A DNA stretch of 64,000 bases from NCBI RefSeq assembly GCF_002105155.1, contig NW_019028981.1, positions 970,501-1,034,500 on the forward strand, given 5' to 3'. A program made the position numbers and the translations under genes. Position 1 is the first letter of the stretch. Each line of letters begins with the position of its first letter. Under the pieces are notes generated by a model. The model had not been told where the DNA came from, made no database searches, and saw only the letters and a list, made by a program, of their open reading frames with translations. The stretch is from Lobosporangium transversale. Its lineage: Eukaryota > Mortierellomycota > Mortierellomycetes > Mortierellales > Mortierellaceae. Positions 24,310 to 36,856 of this stretch are shown in pieces.

Positions 24310-26107
24310 CTTTTCTTTTCTTTTCTTTTCTTTTCTTTTCTTTTCTTTTCTTTTCTTTTCTTTTCTTTTCTTTTCTTTTCTTTTCTTTTCTTTTCTTTTC
24401 TTTTCTTTTCTTTTCTTTTCTTAAGCAGAGTCTTGAACGAAAGTATATTAATACAAAGATTAATGAAATGAAATGACCATTATGATTTGTGTTATTATTT
24501 GATGTTCCAATAATAGCTTCAATATCATTTATATAATACACCGCTACCTCACGTGTCCAACTTGTCACCACATCAAAAAACAATCCATGGATTCTTCATT
24601 TCAGATAGTCTTCGTGAAGAGCTGCATCGTAAAAACGAAATGATTCTACAAACCGTCAACGCTCAGGAGTATGGGCTACCAGAGGAACTGCATGAATACC
24701 ATTCTTTGTATCCACTGGATCTTACACAAGAAAAGTCGACTGAAGTCTTTGGATATCAGTCGAGTGTATACAAGTGCATGTGCAGCGTTGATGGACGGAC
24801 CTATGCTCTCCGTCGGATCGAGGGCTTTAGACTAACGAATGAGCAGGCAATGCAGACCATCGATGGCTGGCGTAGGATAAAACACGCCAATATTGTTTCG
24901 ATCAAGGAAGCATTTACCAGCAAAGCCTTTGGCGATCATTCACTTATTTTTGTTTACGACTACCATCCTTGCTCCAAAACATTGTACGACGTTCATTTCG
25001 GGCCCCAGGCCCAGTTGGCTTCCCAAGTTGTTGTTGGAGTGCCCAAGACCTCGGACCATATCATTCACGAAAGAATCCTTTGGTCCTATCTGATTCAGCT
25101 CACCTCTGCACTCAAAAAAATTCACTCTGTTGGTCTAGCTGCACGTCTAATCGATCCTACAAAGATTTTGGTAACGGGCAAGAACAGGTATTTGCGAAAA
25201 CCATAGTGAAGGCGAAATTAATTCTACATCTGAAAAGGATTGGCTATCGTTGATGTTTGCAGGCGTTTATTATAAAGCACTCGCTCTGATCTCAACTTTT
25301 CCATATTTTTGCAAAAAAAAAAAAAAAAATATTCATGTAGGATTCGACTGAATTGCTGTGGAGTCATGGACATGTTAACATTTGATTCAGCCCCCAACGT
25401 TGCTCATTTGCAACAGGATGATATCTTAAACTTGGGTCAACTCATGATGACATTGGCTTGCAAATCCCTCACAGCCACGCACAACATTTCAAAATCAGTC
25501 GAATACATTACTCAGCACTACTCACAAGATCTGAAGAACATGATATTATATTTGATGAGCCAGCCTGTACCGATGAAGACTGTAGATCAGATCATCACCA
25601 TGCTCGGACCGCGTGTTTTGCAGGAAATCAATGATGTACAGAATGCCAATGATATTCTGGAAAGTGATTTAGGACGAGAACTTGAGAACGGACGACTGGT
25701 TAGACTTCTCATGAAGTTTGGCTTCATCAACGAGAGACCAGAGTTTGATATGGATCCTGCATGGTCAGAGACTGGAGATCGATATATTATCAAACTTTTC
25801 AGAGACTATGTGTTCCATCAGGTTGATGAGGCTGGCTTGCCCGTACTAGACGTCGCTCACGTCCTGACATGTCTCAACAAGGTATATTTGACAATCAAAA
25901 AAAAAAAAAAAAAAAAAAAAAAACGCTTTACTTTGCCATGATCTCTATTAGTAACTAATTCTCATGTTGATCATATAGCTGGATGCCGGTGTAGATGAAA
26001 AGATTGTGTTGATGTCAAGGGATGAACTATCTTGCCTGATTGTCAGCTATCGCGAGATCAAGGCATGTATCGAGTCAGCATTCCGTGACCTCTCAAAGTC
26101 TAAATGA
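22744..26107 (+). CDS. PAN3: PAN2-PAN3 deadenylation complex regulatory subunit PAN3
   Basis: Recruits the PAN2 nuclease to poly(A)-binding protein to trim mRNA tails in the cytoplasm. Ten exons: 22744-22921, 23113-23216, 23326-23357, 23542-23657, 23787-23832, 24001-24085, 24177-24272, 24517-25187, 25341-25881, 25979-26107; 665 aa. A CCCH finger (C-x8-C-x6-C-x3-[11 protein letters not shown]...) lies near residue 75, and a PAM2-like segment ending APEFVPKG near residue 140. The conserved [12 protein letters not shown] leads into [13 protein letters not shown], followed by the pseudokinase ([20 protein letters not shown]) without HRD/DFG, and [15 protein letters not shown] before the C-terminal knob. 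The low-complexity middle (exons 5-7) is the least certain: exon 6 was placed at the acceptor at 24000 because only it joins in phase to both neighbours. Confidence 0.92.
24306..24420 (+). repeat. (TTTTC)23 pentanucleotide repeat in PAN3 intron 7
   Basis: Twenty-three perfect TTTTC units directly follow a T-run at 24279-24305, inside the intron 24273-24516. Long pure pentamers like this are prone to length change. Confidence 0.97.
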
Positions 26108-26583
26108 GCTCATACCTATATTTTCTTCCTCAGGACTGGTTCTTATGGGATGTATTTACAACTTTAGAAGGAAAAAAAAAAAGAAAAAGAAAAAGAAACA
26201 CCAAAAACACTTGAAAACCAAACAAAAAAGAAAAAAAAAAAAGAAAAGAAAAGAAAAGACATTAAGACAGAAATAAAAAAATTACAATTTTGAATCACAC
26301 ACCTGATTTTTGAGATTCAGACAATTTTCCAGAGTCACAAAATTGATCTTAAAAAAAAAAAAAAGCACACCTTGATGCTCTTCCATCCTCCTTTCATTTA
26401 TTGCATTCCATTTGAATATTCTATAGTAATTTGATTCTTTTGCTTATATTTCTGCATGGGTACCAGCTCCTTGTGGCTACTCCTTTGTTCATCAATATAC
26501 TCACAATATCGTCTTCGCCTCGCATACCCTCTTACTTTCCTCCCCTATTCCTCCTGTAGTGTGAGGCCGCTATTTAAACACAC
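26108..26583. other. Spacer between PAN3 and DNA2
   Basis: A-rich 3' region of PAN3 (about 26170-26280, several AAAAGAAAAAG units and AATAAA at about 26271) followed by the DNA2 upstream region. No gene seen. Confidence 0.6.
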
Positions 26584-29569
26584 ATGCCCAACGCTCCTAA
26601 ACGAAAGGCCACAACCAATGCCTCAACAGGCAGGGAAGGTAGCTCGGCAAACACCTTCAAGCGGAGTACCAGCAATGTAGCCTTGGGGACGCGCGCTGAC
26701 AGCAAACTGAGTCAGGTAAAAAAACTAAAAATAATAAAAGGGAGAAAAACACCCTGATAAATTGATAAATGATTGCATTTTTAAATTTGTTAAAGAATCT
26801 CTATAATCTTCAACGGTCATAGCCAACTCTTAGTACTTTTTTCACAAAGGCCCGAGTTTGCGATGCATCAGGAAAGGAAGCACCTCTTTCTGAAGAAAAA
26901 ATGGGAACCAAATCGTCCTATAGTCTTGTATCTTCCCCTGTAATCAATACATCCTCAGCTCCACGAGCTATCACGTCTACGGCTTCTCTCACAAAAACGC
27001 ACACAACAATAAAGCCACGCAGAACAATTATCTTGGACGAGGATGGTGGCAACAACGGTGGCAACAGCCATAATACGGATCCACGACAGGAACGAATAGC
27101 TGCAAGGTCCGTATTAGCGGCTAGACCATCTCGACCAACGTCAAGGGCCGAAATATTAAACAGGCACTCTACAGGTGACAGGAAAAGGAGCATGGGGCTG
27201 AAGCCCTTACGTAAGGAAGATGATGAGACTTTGCCGTTTGAAGAGCGTATGCCAGGTAACAAAAACTTCCTATTATCACTCTATGGCTGGGGATATTCAT
27301 TGAGCATCTGATATTCAACTATATTGACATGGAAAAATCAGTTTCACCACCAGGTTCCCCTGGAATGAATGCGCGACCACCGTTGTTTCAAGAGCCAAAG
27401 CAGGATGCACTGATAACAGCCCAACAAGATCCAAGAGTTGAGTCAATATCAGCGTCGATGATTGCACCTTCTGAGATTATGAACACGGGACCATCATCGG
27501 GTCCCTGTTCAACAAATACCGGCCCATCTACGCCCCCAAAGAAATCAGATTCCAACTGTAATACTTCTACAAGTGTGAACACTCCGCCTCAACGGTCAAA
27601 GAAAAACCCAAGTCCCTTTAGGACACCAGATAAATCGCGTAGATCCCGCTCAGCCATGGAGTCTCTTGGCCTCTCTCCTCAGGACTCAGTCTTCTGGGTC
27701 AGGACCCCACCTATGGAGGCGCTTAAGAAACTAGGAAGAATGAATACAGGACAGTCTCACGAAGAAGGTATTTATTAAAAAGAAAACTTATCATGTTTGT
27801 GGATCAAAATGTGGTAATATTCTTCATGAAAATAGCATATCGATTTTTTTTTTTTTTGAAACTTATCTTTTTGGGTATTTTCACCTAATAGAGGTTGCGT
27901 CAATCGTCGGTCGACTATATCAAACATCATCCGCAGGTGCGGCACTCAGGTCAATGGTATGACACGTTCGAGCAATTGCACATGTTTATTTTTATCCACG
28001 CTATGATATACACATGACTTGAGAACAACCAAGGCTCAATATTGTTTTATTAACTGCACCTTATAGCCTCGGGGGCCCAAAGACAGGATCAAAGATATGC
28101 TCAACACCATCCGCATGTCTAGTGCGCCCCCTTTTCAAGACTTACATGAAGACTTGGATGACACGGAAGATGGAGACCCAGCATCTCCTACAAAAAAATT
28201 AATGGAAAGGCGCAAAAATGTGTCCAACAGTCGTCAAAGCCTAGTTAAATCAAATACTGCGCTGGAACGTGGGAGGGCTGGACGACGATATGGGCGCGCA
28301 CATCAATATAATAAAAAGACCTTGAATCAACTCTCTCCGAACCACTCAACGCCATGTCCGCAACGTCGCGAGGATATCCTCAAAATGATTGATCAAATCA
28401 ACGCCAATATGGCTGCACCTTCTAATCCCGGGACCTCGGATTCAGATGATGAAGCAGCACCTCTTGATTCTCGTTCCTCAATACGTCCAACTGAGTCTGA
28501 CAGTGTGCCCAAGACACCATTGCGTGACCTTGTCTCGGCCTCATCTCAACTGCACTTTTCACCTGGAGAGTTTGACAATTTTTTCGATGATTTGGACATG
28601 GATGATCATGATTTTGAGGAGTTGACACAGCTCGAACTAGTGTCGTCCATGAGTCCCGGCTTTGCAGCAGCGGACATGTCCATCTCTAGCGTATCTACGT
28701 CTGCGGCATCATGTGGCGGTGGTGACAGGACTTTCTACGATGTTCGACAGGAATTATCGGAGCTGGGGAGAGAGAGAGCAGAAAATCTGCGAGAAGGGTG
28801 GAGAAATGTAACTGATTCTGTAGCCGATAATGTTACTACCACAACAGACACGACCGCTGAGCCTGAGGGGGCAGGTTTAAGCTTGAATGAGGAGCTCATC
28901 GTGGAAGAGGTGACTGAATACCAGGAGAGAATCAACATCAAGAAGGCTAGTACATTGTCAAGTGGTGACTTTGATGACTTTGCAGATCTAGGAGATGATT
29001 TTGAGCTTGAGGATGATGATCTGTATGATGTAAGGGACTAAACTATGATGGACAAATAGTGTGTCTTCTGAGGGTATATCCTATAGCCCTGTGTCAGCTA
29101 CATAGCTACATACATCGCTTATGACAAAATCTTAATTCAATAATCTTTTATCTCTTGCAGACCCCTCTGACTTTCAATGTGCAGGCCCACATTGACAGTG
29201 TAAAATATAGACGCTTTAAGATCATCAAAATCATGGATGGTATTATGGACCCAAGGTGGTATGGTCCCAGTAAGGTAATATTAAAGTTCATAATCAAGAG
29301 AGAATCAAGAGTATCGAACCCGGAAAAAGAGTACTAATATTGCAAAATCCTTTTTTTTTTTTTTTTTTTTTTTTTTGGGGGGGGGGGGGGGGTCACGAAT
29401 GGATCATAGGCTTTGTTTGTTACAGATGATCGGAATCAAACTCCTGCAAAAATATTTCTACGAGACTCATGGATGACTAGTCGTATTGATATTGGTAAGT
29501 CAAGAATACTTGGAGATACTATTCCTCTGCCGTCAGTTGTGGCATCTTCTGTCGAACAATTAATAATCT

Positions 29570-29605
<36 letters not shown>

Positions 29606-32600
29606 GTACTTCAGGTGACATTGTTCATACGATAAGCGCCTTTATATACAAACTCGATATACTAGAGCTAATGTTGGATGACCATCAAGGGTTTTTGATT
29701 GTCAAGCCTGATAGTCTGGTCTCAACGTCAGTTCTTGCAGAGAGCTTCAACTGTATCCGCAAGCCCATCATTGATATCCGTGCTCGAAAGACAGACGAGA
29801 CGACAGTGCCCTTGATTCATGGGACGATGCTGCATGAGCTCTTCCAACAATCACTGCGGAGCAATGATTTTTCGACTGAATCCATGGAGGCAAGGCTGGA
29901 CGATATTATAAAATTACATTTGAATGACCTTTGCCTAATTAGCGAGTCGATCGATGTTGCACGGGAGAGGATCTCGGAACTGATACCAGCATGCCAGGAT
30001 TGGGCTCGAAAATACTTGCGGAATTCACCTTGCGTAAGCTTTGGCTTTCTTTTTTTTTTTTTTTTTTTTTTTTTGCTTTAGGCTTGACTAACAACTATAT
30101 ATTTTTTACTCTTTTTTACTCCCTATAATAGGCAGAAGCAATAGTTGATAATACTATGGGCCATACCCTCAATAATGAATACAGTTTGCTTTGTGTTAAC
30201 AAAATCTTGGACATTGAAGAAAACATCTGGTCGCCAATGTTTGGGCTGAAAGGCAAAATCGATGCAAGCATTCAGGTGGTGCTCAAGACAATGAAAAAAA
30301 ACATGGACCCTGCTATAGCAGAGACAAAGATATTGACGGTTCCATTTGAGCTCAAGACAGGGAAAAAGTCAAACGTGATTTCACATCGTGCCCAAACTAT
30401 GCTCTATACTCTACTCATGACAGATCGATATGGTAAGAACAAGGCCAAAAGGAGATATGATAGAGTGAGAATGTTGATTTAGACACTCAACCACAAGTAG
30501 TGGCTAACAACTACTCATTCTATTATTTATTCCTAATAACTGAACTAATGTATGCTAAAAAAAAAAAAAAAAAAAAAAAAAATAGATGTAGATGTTCAAT
30601 GGGGCTTACTCTTCTATCTCAAGGCCGGGGAACTGATCCGTGTCAATGCACCACATGATCAAATTCGGGCAATCTTATTCCAACGCAATGAGATTGCTGC
30701 ATATGAAGAACAGAAGCTGTCATTGCCTCCTATGGTGCAGGACTCACAAAAATGCGGACGGTGTTTCTCATTCTCATCTTGTACTGTTCTCCACAAGCTG
30801 TTAGAAGATGGGACTGCAGAGTCTTCAGGGCTTGGAGCTATGTTTGATGAGGTAACTGATCACTTGAGCAGTACGCACGCAGAATTCCTGCGCAAATGGA
30901 ACCGACTATTGGCACTAGAACAAGGAGATGTCGCCAAATTCCAAAGTCAGATCTGGTCCATGCTCTCAGTGGATCGACAAGCAAGCGGGAACTGTTTCAG
31001 CAATTTAGAACTAATCGAAGAGCCTAAAGAAAGTAACAATAGGCCCAGAGACCTGTCAAGCAGCAAGGATATTGAGTTTTCAATGTCAGGGCGGTTTGCT
31101 CGACATCAGTATCGATTCAAACTTGGCGCTCCTCCATCATCTCTCAGCCAACAGACTCTCTCACAAACCCTTCGAGGCGGCCTGTCACTTCTAAGCTCCA
31201 ACATTTCTGTAGGAGACCCTATAGTTGTCTCTTCTGAAGGAAATCATTTTGCCCTAGCAATGGGCTATGTTCTTGACATGAGTCTTACGGAAATTACTGT
31301 TGGATTGGACCGCCCGCTGCTTGGACCACCTATGAGGCTAGAAGGCTTCGATCAGGAGCGTAATCAATCTTATAGAGGTTTGATTAGTATTGAAAATCCA
31401 GTACCGTCCTCTGGTAATACTGAGGAATATTATTCTAATCTAGCCAAGAACAAAGTCATGTTCCGGCTAGATAAGGATGAAATGTCCGCAGGCATTGCTC
31501 GGACACGTAATAACCTTGTACAACTGTTCCGTGCAGATGCTGACGGAGGTGATTCGAAGCGAAGACGGTTGATAGTTGATTTGGAGAGACCAGAGTTTGA
31601 GCCAATTCATGACTTTAAGCGACAGGATCTTCTTGATCTGAACGGAGACCAATGCCGAGCAGTGGAGGCTGTACTGGCAGCAAGGGATTACGCGCTTATT
31701 TTGGGCATGCCAGGGACAGGCAAAACAACAACAATCGCACAAATCATTCACATCTTGGTGAGACAGGGCAAATCCGTGTTATTGACGTCGTACACTCATT
31801 CTGCAGTCGATAATGTACTCTTGAAGTTCCTGAAACTGGGACAACGACCAGACACTAATGTTGTACGACTTGGTAATAAGGACAGAGTGCATCGCGATAT
31901 TCAGAGATTGATTCCAGATTTTAGTCAACCACCGCTGAACACTGTCGAAGCAATTCATAACTTTTATGGAAGGTGCCAAGTTGTAGGAACGACCTGTTTA
32001 GGCATTGGAGAGTAAGTAAATCCTGAGTTTGATTTGTATTCTTTAATATATTATAACAAGTGGTCATTGACAGCCCTTTTTTTTTTTTTTTTTTTTTTTC
32101 GAACTGCCAGCCCCTTGTTTACAGAAAAACGATTTGATTATTGCATTGTGGACGAGGCTTCGCAGATCACGCTGCCGGCTTGCCTTGGACCGATCCGATA
32201 TGCAGACATATTCGTACTAGTTGGAGATCACAATCAACTTCCACCATTGGTAAATGAGGCGGCTGCTGCTTAGTCTTGCGTCATTTCAATACTCTATTTG
32301 TACTTTTTCTTATACGATTGACATTAACACGCGACTTTGATAATTGCTTTTTCGTTCAAATCTTATGCAGGTCAAGAATGTAGAGGCTAAGGAAGATGGA
32401 TTTGATCAAAGTCTGTTTAAGATGCTTTCAGATCGATATCCTGAAGCTGTGACCAGTCTGACACAGCAGTATCGCATGAACAAGGATGTCATGCTTTTAT
32501 CGAACACACTTGTTTATGAAAATCAGCTCAAATGTGCGACAGAAGAGGTGGCGAATAAGGTGCTCGATATTCCATCCATGAATAACTTTAGAGACTACTG

Positions 32601-33582
32601 CCATTATTATAATAACTCTAAACCAATCGTTCCTACAGCATCTAATGGAACTGAAATCAAGGCTACTGCACAGTGCTTTGGCCATTCTCGAGAAAGGCCC
32701 TGTTGGTTAGAGCAGATACTGAACCCAAAGCAGTCTGTCGTCTTTGTGGATACGGATGATGTTCCTGCACGTGAGATACGGGTCGGTCACTCGACACAGA
32801 ACCCGACAGAGGCATTGCTTGTACGACAGTTAGTGGAGGCATTCATCGGCGGAGGAATTTCTGAACAAGATATTGGTATCATTTCAGTACTACGAGCCCA
32901 ATTGAAGGTGCTGTCAAGACTCTTGCGGACACGGCCATTACTAGATATTCATACTGTAGATCGATACCAGGGTAAAGACAAGGAATGTGTGATTGTATCA
33001 TTGGTTCGATCGAATACAGAGCAGCAAGTTGGGGAACTGTTGAAGGACTGGCGTCGAATCAATGTTGCGTTTACAAGGGCTAAAAGAAAATTGGTGGTAT
33101 TTGGATCGAGACAAACTTTGCAAGGATCACCTGTGTTTGAGCAGTTTTTGAGGTTGATGGAGCAACAGCAATGGACCCTGAAGCTACAGCCGATGGCTCA
33201 AAACCAGCATCCATGTTTGTCACAAGTCTCAACAACATCAGCAGCGACAGCAGCGACAAAGGTCGGTATGCTATCGTCATTGGAGTCAAAAGAGACTGGT
33301 TGTGTAAAAATGAGACAGCTAGGTGTCTTGGATGAGGGTGCAGAAAAAGGCGATGACGGTGATGAAGAGGTAACAGACAAGGAGAACATTATCCCAACTG
33401 TTAATAGTATGAAGGCAACCACATATGCGAGAGGAAAGGACACTGAAAAGGAAAATAAGGAGAAGGGGTGTATAGATGTGGATTCGAACAGGACAAGAAG
33501 ACAGCCCAAGGTATCACGTCTGCATGCAGAGACTGTGTTGAAGAAGATGCCGATTGTGAAGAATATTGTAGATAGTATGTAG
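26584..33582 (+). CDS. DNA2: DNA replication ATP-dependent helicase/nuclease DNA2
   Basis: Processes long flaps in Okazaki maturation and resects double-strand breaks. Twelve exons: 26584-26715, 26850-27255, 27342-27767, 27892-27956, 28067-29029, 29161-29274, 29410-29494, 29615-30033, 30132-30432, 30586-32011, 32111-32249, 32371-33582; 1895 aa. The first ~660 residues are disordered, Ser/Thr/Pro-rich and acidic. The nuclease domain carries [10 protein letters not shown], the His in [15 protein letters not shown] and the FELKTGK catalytic motif. Fe-S cysteines are FNC (about 775) and [10 protein letters not shown] (about 1026). The SF1 helicase carries Walker [11 protein letters not shown] (about 1344), [36 protein letters not shown] and [10 protein letters not shown]-terminal tail of about 150 residues beyond the helicase is Lys/Glu-rich and unconserved. 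Every junction keeps frame. Intron 6 contains a T26G16 block. Confidence 0.95.
29351..29392 (+). repeat. T26-G16 homopolymer junction in DNA2 intron 6
   Basis: A run of 26 T is followed without interruption by 16 G. It is the only long G-run in the window. On the transcript the G16 could fold as a G-quadruplex just before the acceptor at 29409. Confidence 0.95.
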
Positions 33583-34227
33583 GCGGGTTGATCTTGTTTC
33601 ATGCATTTAAAAATGAGATAGGATATCAAGCACTTCTATTTCATTTGATAGATCAATAATCAGATAGATGCATTCAATCGATTCATGTCTTTTTATTTAC
33701 TCCGCCTTTCAGGGACGGAGATTGTTGATTGTGTACAGACCATGTGTTGATGTAATACTGGTAATACATGTAATTGCGGGAAAATGAAGCCCAGCTCGTT
33801 TTCTTGTTTGTTGTTTTATTGGCTTATTATCTTGTGGAAAAATGAGGCTAAATGGCACGCTAATTTGATGAGGAGCAAAAGCAAGCAAGCAATTAAATTA
33901 TCTTGTCTTTTGCTTTTCTTTTTTCTTTTCTTTTCTTTTCTCTCTTTTTTATATACCATCTTTTATTATTTATTTTTATTTTTTTTTATTTTTTTTATTT
34001 GATTACCCATTTTATTGCATCCTACTGTCACTTTGCTCATTGACAACACGCTGCATCTGATTCTGTCATAAAAGACGTATTGATTGTGAGGCGAAACAAG
34101 TGGAAAAGAAAAGAAACTCTCAGGAGGTCCAACAACCAACTAACGGCAACGGCTTCTACCCTACTCACAGGAACTCTCCATTCCTCTTTTATTCTACAAT
34201 TTTTTTTACTTTTAACATCCTACAACA
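33583..34227. other. Spacer between DNA2 and the FMN-binding protein gene
   Basis: No gene. T-rich stretches (33910-34005) with CTTTT units sit in the middle, and the last 100 bases are pyrimidine-rich leader sequence for the next gene. Confidence 0.6.
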
Positions 34228-35772
34228 ATGACTACACCTCGGGCTGTGGAGAGATCACTCTCGGAATTAAACTTGCTTGGTCCTGATGGCTGGCCTGCTT
34301 GGACTCAGGTTTTGCAAAAGTCATATAAGACAAACTATGGTCGTAGTGAGGACCCTGGTAAGAAAAAAAAAAAAAAAAAAAAAAAAGAAAAAAAAGTCAA
34401 ATAAACATGAGCAATATAGGACCCGACCCGTTAATCAAAAGTGAACTATCGATACTTACTATCTTGCTTTGGCTCTTTGTTATGCTTGTTGGACATGAAT
34501 GACTTGCACTTATTACAACCACAACTATAACTTTCATTAACGTTACCGGCTACAACTTTGCATAGTTTACCTCCATCTCGCGTCCAAGACGCGACTTGGC
34601 GCAGTAACCCTGCTGGCAGTACAGTTTCTGGATTTCTTGCAGGAAGATGGGCGATACGTAATGTTTCAGATGTCCATCACTGACCAAAATCTGCTCTCAA
34701 CCATTCAGAGCAACCAAGTTGGACAACTTGCATGGTACGTCCTTCATTAACTCCCTGTCTCCAGAAGATGTTTTCGTGCTCAAAAAAATAAGTTTGCACG
34801 TCAAAAAAAAAAAAAAAAAAAATCTTTTACGTTGTATCAACTGTTTGCGGAAACATGTGAAATCACTCAAGACTGACAAAAAAAATCTCTTCATGACATT
34901 GCATGTATTTTCAATAATAAAAACGGATTCACAGGCAGATGCCCAAGTCGCGCGAGTACTTTCATTTGACTGGCAAATTTTACATCTGCTCCGCACCCCG
35001 CCAAGTTACTCGTTATTCGCCGCCCGTACTTCCTCATATCAGTGGCACGGCTGAGGATTTGGCTACACAGCGCCAGGTTTCCAACCAATTCTGGGAGGCC
35101 AAACGTGTGGAACAGTGGCGCAAACTACCACCCAAGATCAGGGCATCATACACTTGGCCAATGTCAGGCAGCACACCCAAGGCACCTAGTACTTCGTTCC
35201 AATGTCTAGCGATGGAGGACTTGACACAACAGGAGGCGGTTGGCAGGAACAATAATCGGGATAGTTTAATGTCACAGGATGGCACACCTTATCCCATGTC
35301 ATCTCCTTCGTCACCTTCTTCCGTCACATCGTTCCGTTCACGCTGGAATTCTTTTGCAGGCGGTGCAACATCACCAACAACAGATGAGGCACCAGCACCT
35401 TTGTCGCCTATCTCGGCCAAGATTCGAAACGACAACCCTGCCAAAATTCTACATGATATTGCCTTGGATAATTTCTGCCTGCTACTATTCAAGCCCTTGG
35501 ACATTGTTCATTTTGAGTCGTCGCCTCTTCCACCCAAGAGAACTGTAAGTTTTAACCTTGTTGACTTGCAATTGTTTATTATTGTTATTTAAGTTCTTTT
35601 CTTTTCTTTTCTTTTTTTTTTTTCTTTTTGCGGTCCGTTGCGCATGGTTCTTTTTTCTTTTCGACCTTACTTGTACAATGGCTAATGTTTCTTAATTTGC
35701 TGGATTTTATCCAATTAGATCTACACTGTAGACGCAGCTGGCCAATGGGTAGTGACTGAGGCGAACCCATAA
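34228..35772 (+). CDS. FMN-binding split-barrel protein, pyridoxamine 5'-phosphate oxidase Alr4036 family
   Basis: Members bind FMN in a PNPOx-like split barrel; the physiological reaction of most is not known. Exons 34228-34357, 34566-34734, 34935-35544, 35719-35772; 320 aa. Diagnostic pieces in order: LHLASKTRLG and FLDFLQEDGRYVMF (first barrel strands), then LAWQMPKSREYFHLTGKF, FWEAKRVEQWRKLPPKIR, and the C-terminal PLPPKRTIYTVDAAGQWVV ending EANP. This order matches the family layout, where W-[YF]-x-P-x-[ST]-R-E-x-[FY] and a final W-x(3-6)-NP are typical. The first barrel strands are divergent and lack the usual RTVVFRGF. A Ser/Pro-rich insert of about 100 residues (near 165-240) interrupts the domain. 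Convergent with RPP40, 174 bases between stop codons. Alternative: another split-barrel flavin protein. Confidence 0.75.
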
Positions 35773-35946
35773 AGAGGGAGGGGGGTTATGTTTTTTTAAG
35801 TATCGAAATATTGATAATGGCGATTTGGAATACTTCCTCTCTGATATTATTTTATCCGCCATCTATCTTAATAAATATATACATGCATTTCTATAATTGG
35901 TCTATGCTAAGGTTTTCAATTTCTTGTTCTCGTTCTCAATGCAGAA

Positions 35947-36509
35947 CTATGAGTGTAGGTCATGGGCAGCCACATTCTCGAACATGACATATACGCCGGT
36001 GTCTGGATGCTCTTTGCCTTGAGGTGAGATATTTGAAGACCAAAGGAAAAAGGAATACATATTCTCGCCGCTGATCAGATGTCCATGTTCCTTACCTCGC
36101 CACGAGATGGGCGAGTCCTGAAATCCCCAGACTGTGAAGTTGGCCCACTCTGGCATTAGTTCTGGATCCGGGCTGCTTTCATTAAGCACGGACCTAACAA
36201 AAATCATTTTATTAAAACAAGCTTAATGAGGTAACACATAAACAATAAAGCAACAAACTATCGTTTACAAGTTGCATATATAAAAAAATTCATCTTTACC
36301 GAAGCAATTCAAATATATGAAGGACAGATGGAGCTGGGATCAAGCCTGTGATTTCAATCAAACAAGCTCTGGATGCTATCGGTGTTTCATTTGCGTTTGC
36401 CTGAGGAGGATTAGAGTAGACGCAGAGGTAAGGGTCGATTTTGTCACCTTGGACGATACTATCGATAAAGAAGATCAGATATAACTTGTTTAAAAATCAT
36501 GTAGAAGGA

Positions 36510-36541
<32 letters not shown>

Positions 36542-36816
36542 CCTCTCATTTTTGACTAAGGACCAGATACTGATGATGATTTACCGATCTGACTGTATGG
36601 AAGCCATGCCGATCCATTCAAATAGCCCGGACACGTTTAATCGCCAGCGAAGATTGTTTTTACCAATGGTGCGGATGGTCCGGGTATCTGGGATGATTAT
36701 GTTGTTGAGAGAGGTACATTGGATTTTGAATCCCATTTTTATTGCTTTGACAGTATCCGGAAATTCGAGCGGCAGGGAAACTCCTTTTATGGAGAACATG
36801 AGGATTTAAGAAAAAG

Positions 36817-36856
<40 letters not shown>

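Noticed and set aside
24242-24583. Minus-strand Lys/Glu repeat protein
   Set aside because: Translation of the (TTTTC)23 intronic repeat in PAN3; no start context or domain.
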